Notes: generated from the letters alone by a model not told the origin. A DNA stretch of 64,000 nt from Clostridium rhizosphaerae (GCF_016765585.1 NZ_JAESWC010000014.1:186001-250000), one strand, 5' to 3'. Positions 52,305-61,717 are shown, numbered from the stretch's first letter. A program made the numbers and translations.

Positions 52305-52646
52305 TTATAATCACCTCCTACTATAAAGGATATATAAATATGGTATTTTGTTTCAATAAAACTAATTTTTTTATATGTCTTCTTCCCAAATAAATGTTAC
52401 ACAAGGGAACAACTCAATACAGGGTTATTTGTGTTTTTTGGTGAATTAATATACCGGATAAAACAGGAGACTTTTTACGAAAGGAATTTAAGAGAAACCT
52501 TGCAAAATAGTCAGGAAAGCAAAAGAGATGCCCTTTAAAAGAGGACGTATTAATATACATGTATGCTGTATCCGCTTAGAACTTAGTTGTAATATCCCAG
52601 AACTCTTATTCAAGATATTGTTTAGTAGCTATATTTTAATTTAATT
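52305..52646. other. Spacer between the sigma and transporter genes
   Basis: It holds the promoter region of the sigma gene (right of its TTG start). Otherwise it is AT-rich with no small frame that has a ribosome-binding site. The transporter gene ends at its right edge with no strong terminator visible. Confidence 0.35.
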
Positions 52647-53822
52647 CTATTTAGTATAGCTATAAAAAATTAAACCTATAATTGATAGACAAAAAAAGTT
52701 TAGTAAAATAAACTTCAATAGATATTCTCTCTTTTTATAAGGATATTCAAGGATGAACATCTTGTAAGAAATAATACTTGCAAGAGAAGCAACAGGTGTT
52801 CCTAGTCCACCAATAGTTACTCCATAAAATAATGCATGCCAGTTGAATGTAAATGGAGCAAGCAAAATACTGCTTGGCACATTACTTATGATTTGGCTTA
52901 ATAGCAATGCAGACAGATAAGTAGTTGCTGGTGTATGAGTTAGAAATGTTAGGTAACTTCGTATTATAGCAATATTTGATATATTGCCTACAAAAATGAA
53001 AAAACAAATAAAAGTAAGTAACAGCTGGTAGTCAAGTTTTCTAAATAAACTTCTATTTAAAACTAGTGTTACTAATATTAAAATGGGTAAAATCACAAAA
53101 TATGGTATAGTACCAAGAACACTAAATATCAGTAAAACAAATAATACTAAAAACACGGTTATTTGTTTTTCAAGTATTGGTGTTTCATTTATGGTAAAAA
53201 AAATTCGTTTAGGCCTAACAAAGAAGGTTATACAAATTATTAAGAACAAACTTGCAATACAAATCGGTAATGAATAAGAAAAGAAGGTCTCAACAGGCAA
53301 TTTGTAATGAGAGAAAATGTATAAATTCTGAGGATTCCCAATTGGTGTTGCACAGCTTCCAAGATTTGCTGAAATTGTTATAAGGATAGTGGGGAAAATA
53401 ATATTATAACTGCTTCTCCTAGAGATATTAATTATGATTGGGATAATTGCTATCAATGCTACATCATTTGTTAAAAACATGGCTGATACAAAAGCAAATA
53501 AGCACAAAACCTGGAGTAAAATTCTTTCATTTTTACACCGATTCAAAATCAATAACGATATATGGTTAATCAAGGAGTATTCTTCAAAAGCTTTCACAAT
53601 AATCATTAATTCAAACAAGCAAATAATCACTTTAATATCTAAGTACCTCCAATTTGGAGTGTTGAAAAATGAAGTTATAATAGCAGCAAATAAGGAAATG
53701 GATAAAAACAAATCATTTTTCAAAGCTGCTTTTATTTTTGCTAATATTTCAATTAAAAATTCGTAATTTTCATTTAATAGAAATGATTTAAATCCATACA
53801 AAGTATTTAAGACAGTTTTCAT
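52647..53822 (-). CDS. ArsB/NhaD/SLC13-type ion transporter
   Basis: 391 residues with about ten membrane helices. The conserved features are FLTNDVALIAIIPI in the first half and ANLGSCATPIGNPQNLYIF (the ATPIGNPQN signature of the ion transporter superfamily) in the middle. NVPSSILLAPF mirrors the first motif in the second half. Such proteins export arsenite or exchange Na+/H+ or carry dicarboxylates, and the ion here cannot be told. A MarR regulator gene lies upstream in the same direction. An inverted repeat lies in the spacer between them. Confidence 0.82.
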   Translation of the reverse strand: MKTVLNTLYGFKSFLLNENYEFLIEILAKIKAALKNDLFLSISLFAAIITSFFNTPNWRYLDIKVIICLFELMIIVKAFEEYSLINHISLLILNRCKNERILLQVLCLFAFVSAMFLTNDVALIAIIPIIINISRRSSYNIIFPTILITISANLGSCATPIGNPQNLYIFSHYKLPVETFFSYSLPICIASLFLIICITFFVRPKRIFFTINETPILEKQITVFLVLFVLLIFSVLGTIPYFVILPILILVTLVLNRSLFRKLDYQLLLTFICFFIFVGNISNIAIIRSYLTFLTHTPATTYLSALLLSQIISNVPSSILLAPFTFNWHALFYGVTIGGLGTPVASLASIISYKMFILEYPYKKREYLLKFILLNFFCLSIIGLIFYSYTK

Positions 53823-53924
53823 TATAGATCACTCCTCTAATTATTTTATATAAAATAAGATCTATATTTTTTATGACCAATTAAATAAATAAAAATATTC
53901 ATTTAAACCTCTGAGATAGGTATG

Positions 53925-53948
53925 ACCATTTCATAAATATGAATTGGT
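53925..53948. promoter_or_regulatory. Inverted repeat upstream of the transporter gene
   Basis: ACCATTTCATA and TATGAATTGGT are inverted copies (10 of 11 positions) around AA, about 100 bases before the transporter start. It is a candidate operator. The sequence differs from the MarR-gene repeats at 54693-54764. Confidence 0.4.
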
Positions 53949-54094
53949 GATATTGGCAAAGCAACAATAATAGGAATAAATGCTGAAATAATATCTATAA
54001 TGCATTAGCAAATTAGATATTATTTTGTAAAAATAATTTTTTTATGCACAAATCTGGAAAAAGATTATATTTTGATTTATGATGTAAATACATT

Positions 54095-54670
54095 TTATTT
54101 GTCATGATTTAATGGAAGAACTGGATCATGCCCATTTCTTTCATGTGGTGGAACATGTCCTCTCAGGTGAGGTGGTAATGGTTCATTTAAATCATAATCT
54201 TCAAGGATTGCCTGAGCTTCAAAATGAGTACAAAGCTTTTTAATGGTATTATAAAATGAATGTTTTTCATCACTAGATAGATTTTTAAATATTTCTTCTG
54301 AAAAATCATTCTGATTTTCAAATTTTTTTACAAATTCTAATCCTTTAGGGGTTAAAAATACCCGCATTTTACGTTTATCCACTTTATCTTTTGTCCTGTT
54401 AATAAGGCTTGAATGTTCTAGTTTATCCAGAAGCTCTGATAATGTTGCTGCTCTGATATCCAATATTTCAGTAAGTTCTTTTTGGTTCAATCCATCATTT
54501 TCAGCTATAATATTTAAAAGTCTGACCTGGCCACGATAAGGTGTATAATGAACTCGTGTTTGATATAAGCTTCTTTGGTACATATTTATAAATTTGTTTA
54601 GTGCAATTAATAATTCATTTGATGAAATAATTATTTTTTCATCCTTTCCATCAAAAGTATTGTTGTCCAT
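54095..54670 (-). CDS. MarR family transcriptional regulator
   Basis: 191 residues: a helical dimerisation start, winged helix (NQKELTEILDIRAATLSELLD as recognition region, then KMRVFLTPKGLEFV as the wing), and a His/Pro-rich tail (LPPHLRGHVPPHERNGHDP) unusual for MarR and perhaps metal-binding. GAGGAGG precedes the ATG. The promoter is flanked by two identical palindromic words, suggesting autorepression. The likely targets are itself and the transporter downstream. Confidence 0.87.
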   Translation of the reverse strand: MDNNTFDGKDEKIIISSNELLIALNKFINMYQRSLYQTRVHYTPYRGQVRLLNIIAENDGLNQKELTEILDIRAATLSELLDKLEHSSLINRTKDKVDKRKMRVFLTPKGLEFVKKFENQNDFSEEIFKNLSSDEKHSFYNTIKKLCTHFEAQAILEDYDLNEPLPPHLRGHVPPHERNGHDPVLPLNHDK

Positions 54671-54692
54671 TTGAATCCTCCTCGAAATATAA

Positions 54693-54764
54693 TAAGGTAC
54701 CTAACTATAATATTAATATAAACTGTTTAGATAACTAAGTCAAGAAATATTTTAAGGTACCTAA
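54693..54764 (-). promoter_or_regulatory. MarR promoter between two TAAGGTACCTAA operators
   Basis: The 12-base word TAAGGTACCTAA occurs at 54693-54704 and again at 54753-54764, exactly 60 bases apart. Between them lie -35 TTGACT (54738-54743) and -10 TATATT (54715-54720), 17 bases apart. The spacer itself holds a related TTAGTTATCTAA. This is a typical autoregulatory layout for MarR proteins. Confidence 0.75.
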
Positions 54765-54889
54765 TTAATTATGTTGATATTTTGTCTATTTATGAACCAA
54801 ATAATCTATAATTTTCATACAACTTCTTAAATATAATCTCAATAACATTTTAATATATTCTATATAAGAAGTTAAAATCGTGATAAAGA

Positions 54890-54917
54890 AAAAAGTTTTG
54901 ATTGTTCAGAACTTTTC
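54890..54917 (-). terminator. Terminator after the diguanylate cyclase gene
   Basis: AAAAGTT and AACTTTT pair around an inner imperfect stem, followed by T-rich sequence on the minus strand, 33 bases after the cyclase stop codon. Confidence 0.6.
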
Positions 54918-54949
54918 CTTATCTTTATTTACATTCCTATTTTAATATT

Positions 54950-56047
54950 TTACTTGATATTATCTTCATTGTTATATAAAACAACTTTATTCCTTCCAGT
55001 TCTTTTTGCTTTATATAATGCATTGTCAGCATGTTCTAAAAGCTCATTTACATTTTGTGTTATATTCGGATATGTTGAGACTCCGATAGAGATAGTTATA
55101 TTTATAAATTTTTTATCGGATATATAGAATTTATTATTCTCTATACTTTTTCTTATTCTCTCTGCAATTTCCATTGCACTATCAGATTGACAATTATTCA
55201 ATAGAATGGAAAATTCCTCTCCGCCATTACGAAATACATTATCATATATTCTACATGAATTACGTAAAATATCAGCTAAATCTTTCAGTATAATATCTCC
55301 AATATTATGGCCATAGGTATCATTAATTTTCTTAAAGAAATCTATATCTAAAAAAATTAGTGATAAATACCCATCATTTCTTATTGTCTGTTGAGCCACA
55401 ATATTAAAAACTTTATCAAATTGTCTTACATTATTTAATCCAGTTAAAAAGTCCACCGTAGCTTCATTTCTAAATTTCCAATATAGTTTTATAGCTTCAT
55501 TTATATATTCTGTATACTTAAAAACGAAATATGACATTATAACTGTACTTAAACTATATGCGATAAAAATTTCAAGTATTGAACTTGGATCTTTAATAAG
55601 AATTATCATTGGAAATAAATTAACTGTTAATAAATATCCGATAGAATAAATCCACTTTCTTTTGTTAGTTACCTTCATTGCGCTAATAAAGCAAAACCCT
55701 ATTCCTATTAGTATAATGGCTATCACTGCAAGTATAGACGCATAAGAAATACCAAAATGCCAAATTCGAAATATCCCAATTATTATTGAAGCAATAATTG
55801 GAGGTATTACTCCTCCATATATTGCAGATAATAAAATTGGTAAAGCCCGAAAATCTGTAATTATCGTAGGAGCAATCTTTACGCTATACATCATAAGTAT
55901 TACCCCTAAAAGGCCTGCCCATAAACCTGTTATAAATTTTAATAGAAATGATGATTTGTGATTTATGTCTATTCTCCTTATAAAATTTTGAGAAATACTA
56001 ATAAATGCTATTAAAATACATGAATTTATGAATATTTGAGAAACCAT
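54950..56047 (-). CDS. Diguanylate cyclase with 5TMR-type membrane sensor
   Basis: 365 residues. Five to six membrane helices make up a 5TM-5TMR-LYT-like sensor (DFRALPILLSAIYGG, IIGIFRIWHFG). The GGDEF domain follows with DFLTGLNNVRQFD, FLDIDFFKKINDTYGH and the active site RNGGEEF. An inhibitory I-site RIYD sits five residues ahead. It should make cyclic di-GMP from GTP and be feedback-inhibited. Within the island this could influence motility or adhesion. No EAL protein is next to it, although one lies just outside the island at 60506. Confidence 0.9.
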   Translation of the reverse strand: MVSQIFINSCILIAFISISQNFIRRIDINHKSSFLLKFITGLWAGLLGVILMMYSVKIAPTIITDFRALPILLSAIYGGVIPPIIASIIIGIFRIWHFGISYASILAVIAIILIGIGFCFISAMKVTNKRKWIYSIGYLLTVNLFPMIILIKDPSSILEIFIAYSLSTVIMSYFVFKYTEYINEAIKLYWKFRNEATVDFLTGLNNVRQFDKVFNIVAQQTIRNDGYLSLIFLDIDFFKKINDTYGHNIGDIILKDLADILRNSCRIYDNVFRNGGEEFSILLNNCQSDSAMEIAERIRKSIENNKFYISDKKFINITISIGVSTYPNITQNVNELLEHADNALYKAKRTGRNKVVLYNNEDNIK

Positions 56048-56204
56048 AACTATTTACTCCTTTTAATTAATACATAAATTCCTCATAAATATATTAATTT
56101 TTTTCATAACAATTATCAGTGTATTACAGATTATTGCTTATTTCAACATTTTCATTTTCAATAATTTGAATATTTTCATATATAAATGTCATATTTTCTG
56201 CTAT

Positions 56205-56810
56205 TTCTATTAGTCAATTTACCTTGCCAGTAATTTTGCCCTGAAGTATCTGCAGCTCTATCAAAAAACAACCTATACATTATACTTACATAGTCAGAAT
56301 CCGAAAGCCATATCTGCAGCTGTGCCTGAACTTAAAACCAATCTATTAGCCCAATAAGAAGGGCCATCCTGGTCAGGTTTTCTGTCTAGTGATTTAGAGT
56401 AGAACCTATATGTAAATGCAGTTATATCTGGATATCTATCAACAACATCTGTTATTGTTATGTTTCCTTTTACTATATTGTAGCTTGTACATATATCACC
56501 AAACTCTTTCCAATTAACAAACGATGTAAATACATATCGTCTTGCTATTCCACTGTTAAGTTTACTTGACCAGTAATTTTTTCCTGAGCTGTCCGTTTCT
56601 ATATCTCTATTGAAAAACGTACTGTACATAATTCTTAAAAATTCAGAATCTGAAACATTATTATTTATAAATTCTGAACTGAATATAAAAGAATTAGCAA
56701 CTTCTGCACCTGAGGTTGAACCTGTATTAAGTTTATTTAACCTTGTATTGTTTAAATAGAAGTTCCCTATGAAGTTATCGTATTCCCTTGGCTTGTTACT
56801 GTACTCTTCA
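56205..56810 (-). pseudogene. DUF4214-type secreted protein remnant
   Basis: Reading leftward, REYDNFIGNFYLNNTRLNK, then SGAEVANSFIFSSEFINN, then SDSEFLRIMYSTFFNRD, and further on SDYVSIMYRLFFDRAADTSG are repeated DUF4214 units (usual form: YRxxLxRxPDxxGxxYW, SGxxVAxxFxxSxEF). The frame changes at about 56295 and 56790, and there is no start or signal peptide. It is a broken fragment of a repeat-containing surface or secreted protein. Confidence 0.75.
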
Positions 56811-57127
56811 AACTTGTAAAAGCAACATCCAAAGTTTGATTTTCTCTATCAAGCTTTACTCTTGAAGATTTAAGCGTAGTTGTATCACTATTAATCTGTA
56901 CATTAGCAGAAGAGCTATGGCATCATTTTACAACTATATGAGATACAACAGCTGAGTGCTTCTGATATATAGATAGGGTTCTTATTGATAAAGTTGAATT
57001 GAAAGCTCTAAGATGGGCAGTACATACTATTTTGTCAGCCGATGAAATAGTATAAGCTTTAAATAGCTGCGGCTGTACTTTTGAGTGTGCAGAAGAACTT
57101 AGTGTTACAGAAAAGTTTTGAATTAAG
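56811..57127. other. Degraded sequence between two gene fragments
   Basis: On the minus strand a stretch encoding TLKSSRVKLDRENQTLDVAF may belong to another part of the DUF4214 protein or a phage-tail-like protein, in a different frame. On the plus strand the part just before the integrase (57020-57127) shows short open frames but no recognisable N-terminal integrase domain. Confidence 0.35.
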
Positions 57128-58051
57128 TTGCTTGATACATATGCAAAAATAAATGTCGCTCCAAAAACTTATGATAGCTATAAAAATATGATTGATACAT
57201 ATATTGTTCCTAAGATTGGAGCAATAACTCTAGAAAAGCTGAAGCCTCTTCATATACAAAATTTTTATAAGAGCTGTATTGAGGAATTTGGACTCTCCGG
57301 AACATCAGCATTATACTGCCACAGGATATTGCATACTGCATTAAACCAAGCGGTTAGATGGCAGCTTATTAAAACTAACCCTACAAACATGGTTGATAAG
57401 CCAAGAAAGAGCAAGCCTGAAATGAAAGTTTTAGACACTCACGAAGTTGATTCGCTGCTTAATAGAATAAAGGACTTAAGCGTTTATATTCCAGTATTTT
57501 TAGCCGTTACTACTGGTATGCGCAGGGGTGAGCTCTGCGGTCTTAAATGGGAGAATGTTGACCTTGATGAAGGAGTAATTTATGTAAAGAATCAGCTTCA
57601 AACTATTGATAATATTAAGCAGATAGTTCCTTTAAAAACTGCAGGTTCAAAGCGTAAAGTTATATTACTAGACTATACTATATCTATTTTAAAAGAATAT
57701 AAGGATCACCAGGAAGAAAATAAAAAAGTCTACGGAGATAAGTACAAAACAGAAAACTTCGTACTTTCCCACGTAGACGGAACGCCTTTTGATCCTGATT
57801 ATATATCAAGAAACTTTGCTCGTTGGATACATCCTATATCTAAAGAACTTAATATGCATAAAATTAGGTTGCATGATTTACGCCATACCCATGCTACGCT
57901 ACTTTTAAAAGCCGGGGCTAATATAAAAGCAGTTAGTGAAAGGCTTCGCCACACATCTGTGGCTATGACTTTGAATACTTATAGTCATTTGCTGCCCGAT
58001 ATGCAGAAGGATGCGGTTAGGAAGTTGAATGATTTGTTTTATAAATTGTAA
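57128..58051 (+). pseudogene. Tyrosine recombinase/integrase lacking its N-terminal domain
   Basis: 307 codons beginning at a TTG, LDTYAKINVAPKTYDSYKN. The core-binding helices and the full catalytic domain are present: R in TTGMRRGELCGLKW, HDLRHTHATLL (H-x-x-R) and RHTSVAMTLNTYSH (H and the nucleophile Tyr). Members of this group usually carry about 60 further N-terminal residues (an arm-binding domain), which are missing here; the upstream sequence is unrelated. It sits about 2.4 kb from the intact tRNA-Thr and is probably the enzyme that inserted the island. It may still cleave core sites, but excision is doubtful. Confidence 0.85.
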
Positions 58052-58332
58052 GATGAACAATTATATGACTTTACAATATATTTTATAAAATACTTCAATC
58101 TGTAGATGCCAAATTAGCCACTATAGGAATACCCCTTAGCTGCAATTGCATCAGGAAAGTAATATTCATTGGTGATACTTATAGCTCTACCAAAACTTAG
58201 TATAGAGGCCTAGAATTATCAAGTCTGCTTGTCATAATTCTCTATGTTAAAGCGAACTTGGGTGTATTGTTAGGTGCTCTCTTATTTTAGTTCTTATGAA
58301 AGAACCCAAATACTACTTCAATCAGATATATT
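58052..58332. other. Spacer between convergent integrase and ATPase genes
   Basis: It is AT-rich with a few short palindromes, no strong terminator, and no frame with a ribosome-binding site. Confidence 0.3.
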
Positions 58333-59961
58333 TTATATCAAACTTGGTATATATGTTTTAACAGCATCAATAATTTTTTTCTTTGTTTCAATATTTCCTG
58401 ATCTTTTTAATAGATTTATTATCTTTTGCCTATATTGCCCTTTTTGCAATCCGTATTTTGAATCAGCACATTTGCTTAATTCTTTAAAGTTAAATAATTT
58501 TATAATACTTTTATAATCTTGAGCTTGATCAAAAAGGTAGCATTTTGATTCATATATAGAATTAATATTTTCTATAGAAAACTTATTATTAATATTTTCT
58601 TTGATCTTTTCCTTAGTTACTTTTTCATCAAATTTTATTATATTAAGTTGGTGATTGATCTCTTTAACAAAGGCTTCTTGTATTTGTTTTGGTTTTTGTT
58701 CTTTAAATATTTCAATAATTAAATTTTTAACATTCTCTGCTGTCCCACCCTGGCATCCAAGATGTGCTTCCATAAAATCTAACAATTCTGGCACAATAAA
58801 TAAATTTTCAACCTCAGCTACATCAATAGCATATATACCATTATCTTTTAGTGAGTCAATTTCATTTTGTGGCCTAAAATCACGATCAATAATTCCGTAT
58901 ACTTCAATATGATTAAACTTTGAATAACCTTTTTTAGCTTTAACATAATTTATTACCTGAGAGCATCCACCACATGGTATTACATGATAATCATGATCTT
59001 TATATAATTCTTGATAAATAAGGTAGTCCAGGCTATCCTTAGTACCTTCTACAAAAATAACTTTCTTTTGAGTACCAATAATTTCAAATATCAAACCTTC
59101 AGGTAAATCCGAATATTCATTTATTAACAAGAACTCATATTCCCATTTATCCAAACCGTTAAAAGATTTTACCCATAATACTTCATCAACATTCCTTGAT
59201 ACAGCAAAATCTAAATCGTGAGTAATATACATAAATACACAGTCTTGCCGTAACTCTTCAAGTTTGTCCCAAAGTTTATTAAGTATAGCTTTATGAATAT
59301 GCAACTCAGGCTCATCAATTATTATTAATGAATTAGATTTAACCGATAGACATTGAACAATCATATATAGAATTACTCTTTCTCCATCACTCATCTCTTT
59401 ACCATGATAACGAGATTCATTAGTTTGAGCATGTACTTCGTTACCTGATAAATCAATTTGCCTGTTGGGCAACAGATATTTCCAAATACTTTCGGCTTGT
59501 TCTTTCATAGATTCATCTGCAATAGGTGATGGTTTATTTTCAGCTTGGGCTTTTCTACATTTTTCATAATATTCTTCTGTTTGTTTATTATTTCGTGCAA
59601 AAAATAATGAAAGCATTTTATCATAATCATTTAAAAAAGATGTTGCTGGATTATTATTAAACCTACTACCTAATTTAACCGAATATTGACTACTATCACC
59701 AATAAATGCTTCTTTCTCTGATACATCTAATCCTTTTATAATTATATTATCACTTAATTGTAAGGATTTTTGAGCAGATAATCTATGTACTAAAAAATTA
59801 TCGCTATTGTAAAAGTTTCTATAATTGTTATCATTTAACTCTTCTATCTTTACACTAAAACGTGTTTTGCCGGCTCCGTTTGATCCAAGTACTACTATCG
59901 GTTTCCCCTTTTCAAACTGCTTACTTTCCCCATTTGGAAATTTGATATTTATTGTTTCCAT
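58333..59961 (-). CDS. ABC-type ATPase fused to DUF4435 (PARIS/OLD-like defence candidate)
   Basis: 542 residues. The N-terminal SMC/ABC-like ATPase has Walker A LGSNGAGKTRFS at residues 25-36, signature MSDGERVILYMI and Walker B SLIIIDEPELHI, with ITHDLDFA as the switch His. From about residue 300 a DUF4435/TOPRIM-like nuclease domain follows: VIFVEGTKDSLDYLI (Glu), VYGIIDRDFR (DxD) and VENLFIVPELL. Separate ATPase (AriA) and DUF4435 (AriB) genes make up the PARIS anti-phage system, and fused versions are known. It has GGAGGG before the ATG, stands alone, and lies at the tRNA end of the island. Confidence 0.85.
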   Translation of the reverse strand: METINIKFPNGESKQFEKGKPIVVLGSNGAGKTRFSVKIEELNDNNYRNFYNSDNFLVHRLSAQKSLQLSDNIIIKGLDVSEKEAFIGDSSQYSVKLGSRFNNNPATSFLNDYDKMLSLFFARNNKQTEEYYEKCRKAQAENKPSPIADESMKEQAESIWKYLLPNRQIDLSGNEVHAQTNESRYHGKEMSDGERVILYMIVQCLSVKSNSLIIIDEPELHIHKAILNKLWDKLEELRQDCVFMYITHDLDFAVSRNVDEVLWVKSFNGLDKWEYEFLLINEYSDLPEGLIFEIIGTQKKVIFVEGTKDSLDYLIYQELYKDHDYHVIPCGGCSQVINYVKAKKGYSKFNHIEVYGIIDRDFRPQNEIDSLKDNGIYAIDVAEVENLFIVPELLDFMEAHLGCQGGTAENVKNLIIEIFKEQKPKQIQEAFVKEINHQLNIIKFDEKVTKEKIKENINNKFSIENINSIYESKCYLFDQAQDYKSIIKLFNFKELSKCADSKYGLQKGQYRQKIINLLKRSGNIETKKKIIDAVKTYIPSLI

Positions 59962-60415
59962 ATGAATCCCTCCAACCTAAAATCTGATCCTTTTGGCCAA
60001 TATTGACTTTTTACAGTATTTATTTAAGACTAAACATATTTCAAGTAACTTAAAAATCTCTATACATATATAGCTATATACCATTAATAAACTAATATTC
60101 TCGACGTTAATGCTAAAAACATAATTATATTAATCAATATAATTATAACTTAATCTTACTGGGATTACATCTACTACATATTAATCCACAAATTATTTAA
60201 CATAAATGTTATTAATTTTATTTTTATACGTAAGGAATATATATTAACACAATAATGTATATTCTATTAAAAATATTAAAATAAAAGATGATTACTCAAA
60301 TTCAAATTATTAAAGTACTCATCTTAAAACTCTCTTTTATTATTAAATTATTTTTTCGTCGGCAATCCGTCGGCAAAATCATTTTTTCTATTTATTAAAG
60401 GCTCTGAAAGCCTTG
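59962..60415. other. AT-rich island edge
   Basis: No gene is visible. GTCGGCAA occurs twice at 60359-60376 and resembles the GGCAAAAAT words in the two duplicated element-end blocks. A small hairpin at 60398-60414 (AAGGCT with AGCCTT) follows the tRNA and may act as its new terminator. Confidence 0.4.
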
Positions 60416-60467
60416 ATTTACTGGAGCTCCCAGGGGGATTTGAACCCCCGACCTACTGATTACGAAT
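60416..60467 (-). repeat. Island attachment site within the intact tRNA-Thr
   Basis: 52 bases identical to 44240-44291. The copy covers the 3' part of the functional tRNA gene, so insertion left an intact tRNA and moved the original 3' end 16.2 kb away. Confidence 0.92.
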
Positions 60468-60497
60468 CAGTTGCGCTGCCAGCTGCGCTATGGAAGC
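60422..60497 (-). tRNA. tRNA-Thr (anticodon CGT)
   Basis: 76 bases on the minus strand, from GCTTCCA to TGGGAGC followed by TCCA. D-arm GCGCAGCTGGCAGCGC, anticodon arm ACTGA-TTCGTAA-TCAGT with anticodon CGT (reads ACG), and T-arm GGGGGTTCAAATCCCCC are all complete, and CCA is encoded. Confidence 0.95.
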
Positions 60498-60505
60498 ATT
60501 TTAAC

Positions 60506-61717
60506 TTACTCATTCATTATATTTGTCGCCCACTCTAATGCCTGGGTGTATAGCTCAGATATGTCCTTTTCGCTTATATTAAGTCTTCGAGAACATTCGC
60601 TAAGCATTCTAAAATCTCCGTTTTCATAATAGAAGATTAGATCGTTTATAAATTTAAAAATGTTTTCCTCTCCTAGAAGTGCTGCTTTTATGTCATCTGC
60701 TAATGGCAAATCCACAAGGGCTTGCTCCATTGGTTGATTTAAAAGGACATCTATGTTTGAAAACATCTCCATAATAAATATTTCTGAAGCTCTGCTTTTA
60801 AAATTTATTTTCTCTGCAATTGATTCTCCAAATTTTGCTCTTACAATGGATATATCCATTACAGCTTCGCTGTTTGTATCTGAAAAATCCCTTATGGTCA
60901 CTAAAGCAATCCATTTCATTAATTCTTTCTTGCCCATCAAAACTAAAGCCTGTTTAATAGATTTTACTTCTGCCATTAGTCCCAGCGTTGCAGAATTGAT
61001 ATACTTTAAAAGTTTGTAGGAAAGAGCTACATTCTTCTTTATAACATTTTCTATATCATCTACTCTAAAAGTATCTTCCTTAAGGAATTTTAAAAGTTCA
61101 AAACTACATAAATTATTTGTAGGCATTTCTTTTGCACTTAAAATAGTAGGTTTACTAAAAAAATAACCTTGAAAATAAGTATAACCTAAATTTACAGCTT
61201 CGTTGAAGTCTTCTATGGTTTCAACTTTTTCAGCTAAGAATTTAATATTACTATTATTAACTTTCTTAATTATATTTTTTCTCTCTTCACCTTTTGTGAT
61301 CAAGAAATCAACTTTAATATAATCTGCCAGCTGTATAAGCTCTTCATAGTCAGACTTAAAAACAAAATCATCCAAAGCTAATTGATACCCTCTAGCCTTA
61401 AGCTTTTTACAGCATTCAACCAATCTAGCAGTAGGGGTTACAGTTTCTAAAATTTCTATTACTACCTTGTCCTTGGGCAAAAGAAGAGCTGTTTCGTTTA
61501 GAAGAAGGCCTTCTGTGAAGTTTATAAAGGCTCTTTTCCCATTAGTCATATTCTTCATGCCTATAAGAGTAAAACTATTTGTTATAACATCTAAAGTAGC
61601 CTTATCTCCATCAACTTCGTTATAGTAGTTTTCTTTATTTTCTCTAAAAAGGAGTTCATAATAAGCTACGCTTTTGTTGGTATTCAATATAGGCTGTCGT
61701 GCAACAAATACTTCCAT
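60506..61717 (-). CDS. EAL-HDOD signalling protein
   Basis: About 403 residues. The N-terminal EAL-like domain starts MEVFVARQPILNTNKSVAYYELLFR, and its later strand has LALDDFVF and AEKVET. The C-terminal HDOD domain contains NNLCSFELLKFLKED, SYKLLKYINSATLGL and IKQALVLMGKKELMKW. This YuxH-type layout is known from cyclic di-GMP-linked or regulatory proteins; several EAL catalytic residues look altered, so it may bind rather than cleave. ATG 61717 has GGGGGT ahead. It lies 9 bases upstream of the tRNA-Thr and belongs to the core genome. Confidence 0.85.
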   Translation of the reverse strand: MEVFVARQPILNTNKSVAYYELLFRENKENYYNEVDGDKATLDVITNSFTLIGMKNMTNGKRAFINFTEGLLLNETALLLPKDKVVIEILETVTPTARLVECCKKLKARGYQLALDDFVFKSDYEELIQLADYIKVDFLITKGEERKNIIKKVNNSNIKFLAEKVETIEDFNEAVNLGYTYFQGYFFSKPTILSAKEMPTNNLCSFELLKFLKEDTFRVDDIENVIKKNVALSYKLLKYINSATLGLMAEVKSIKQALVLMGKKELMKWIALVTIRDFSDTNSEAVMDISIVRAKFGESIAEKINFKSRASEIFIMEMFSNIDVLLNQPMEQALVDLPLADDIKAALLGEENIFKFINDLIFYYENGDFRMLSECSRRLNISEKDISELYTQALEWATNIMNE

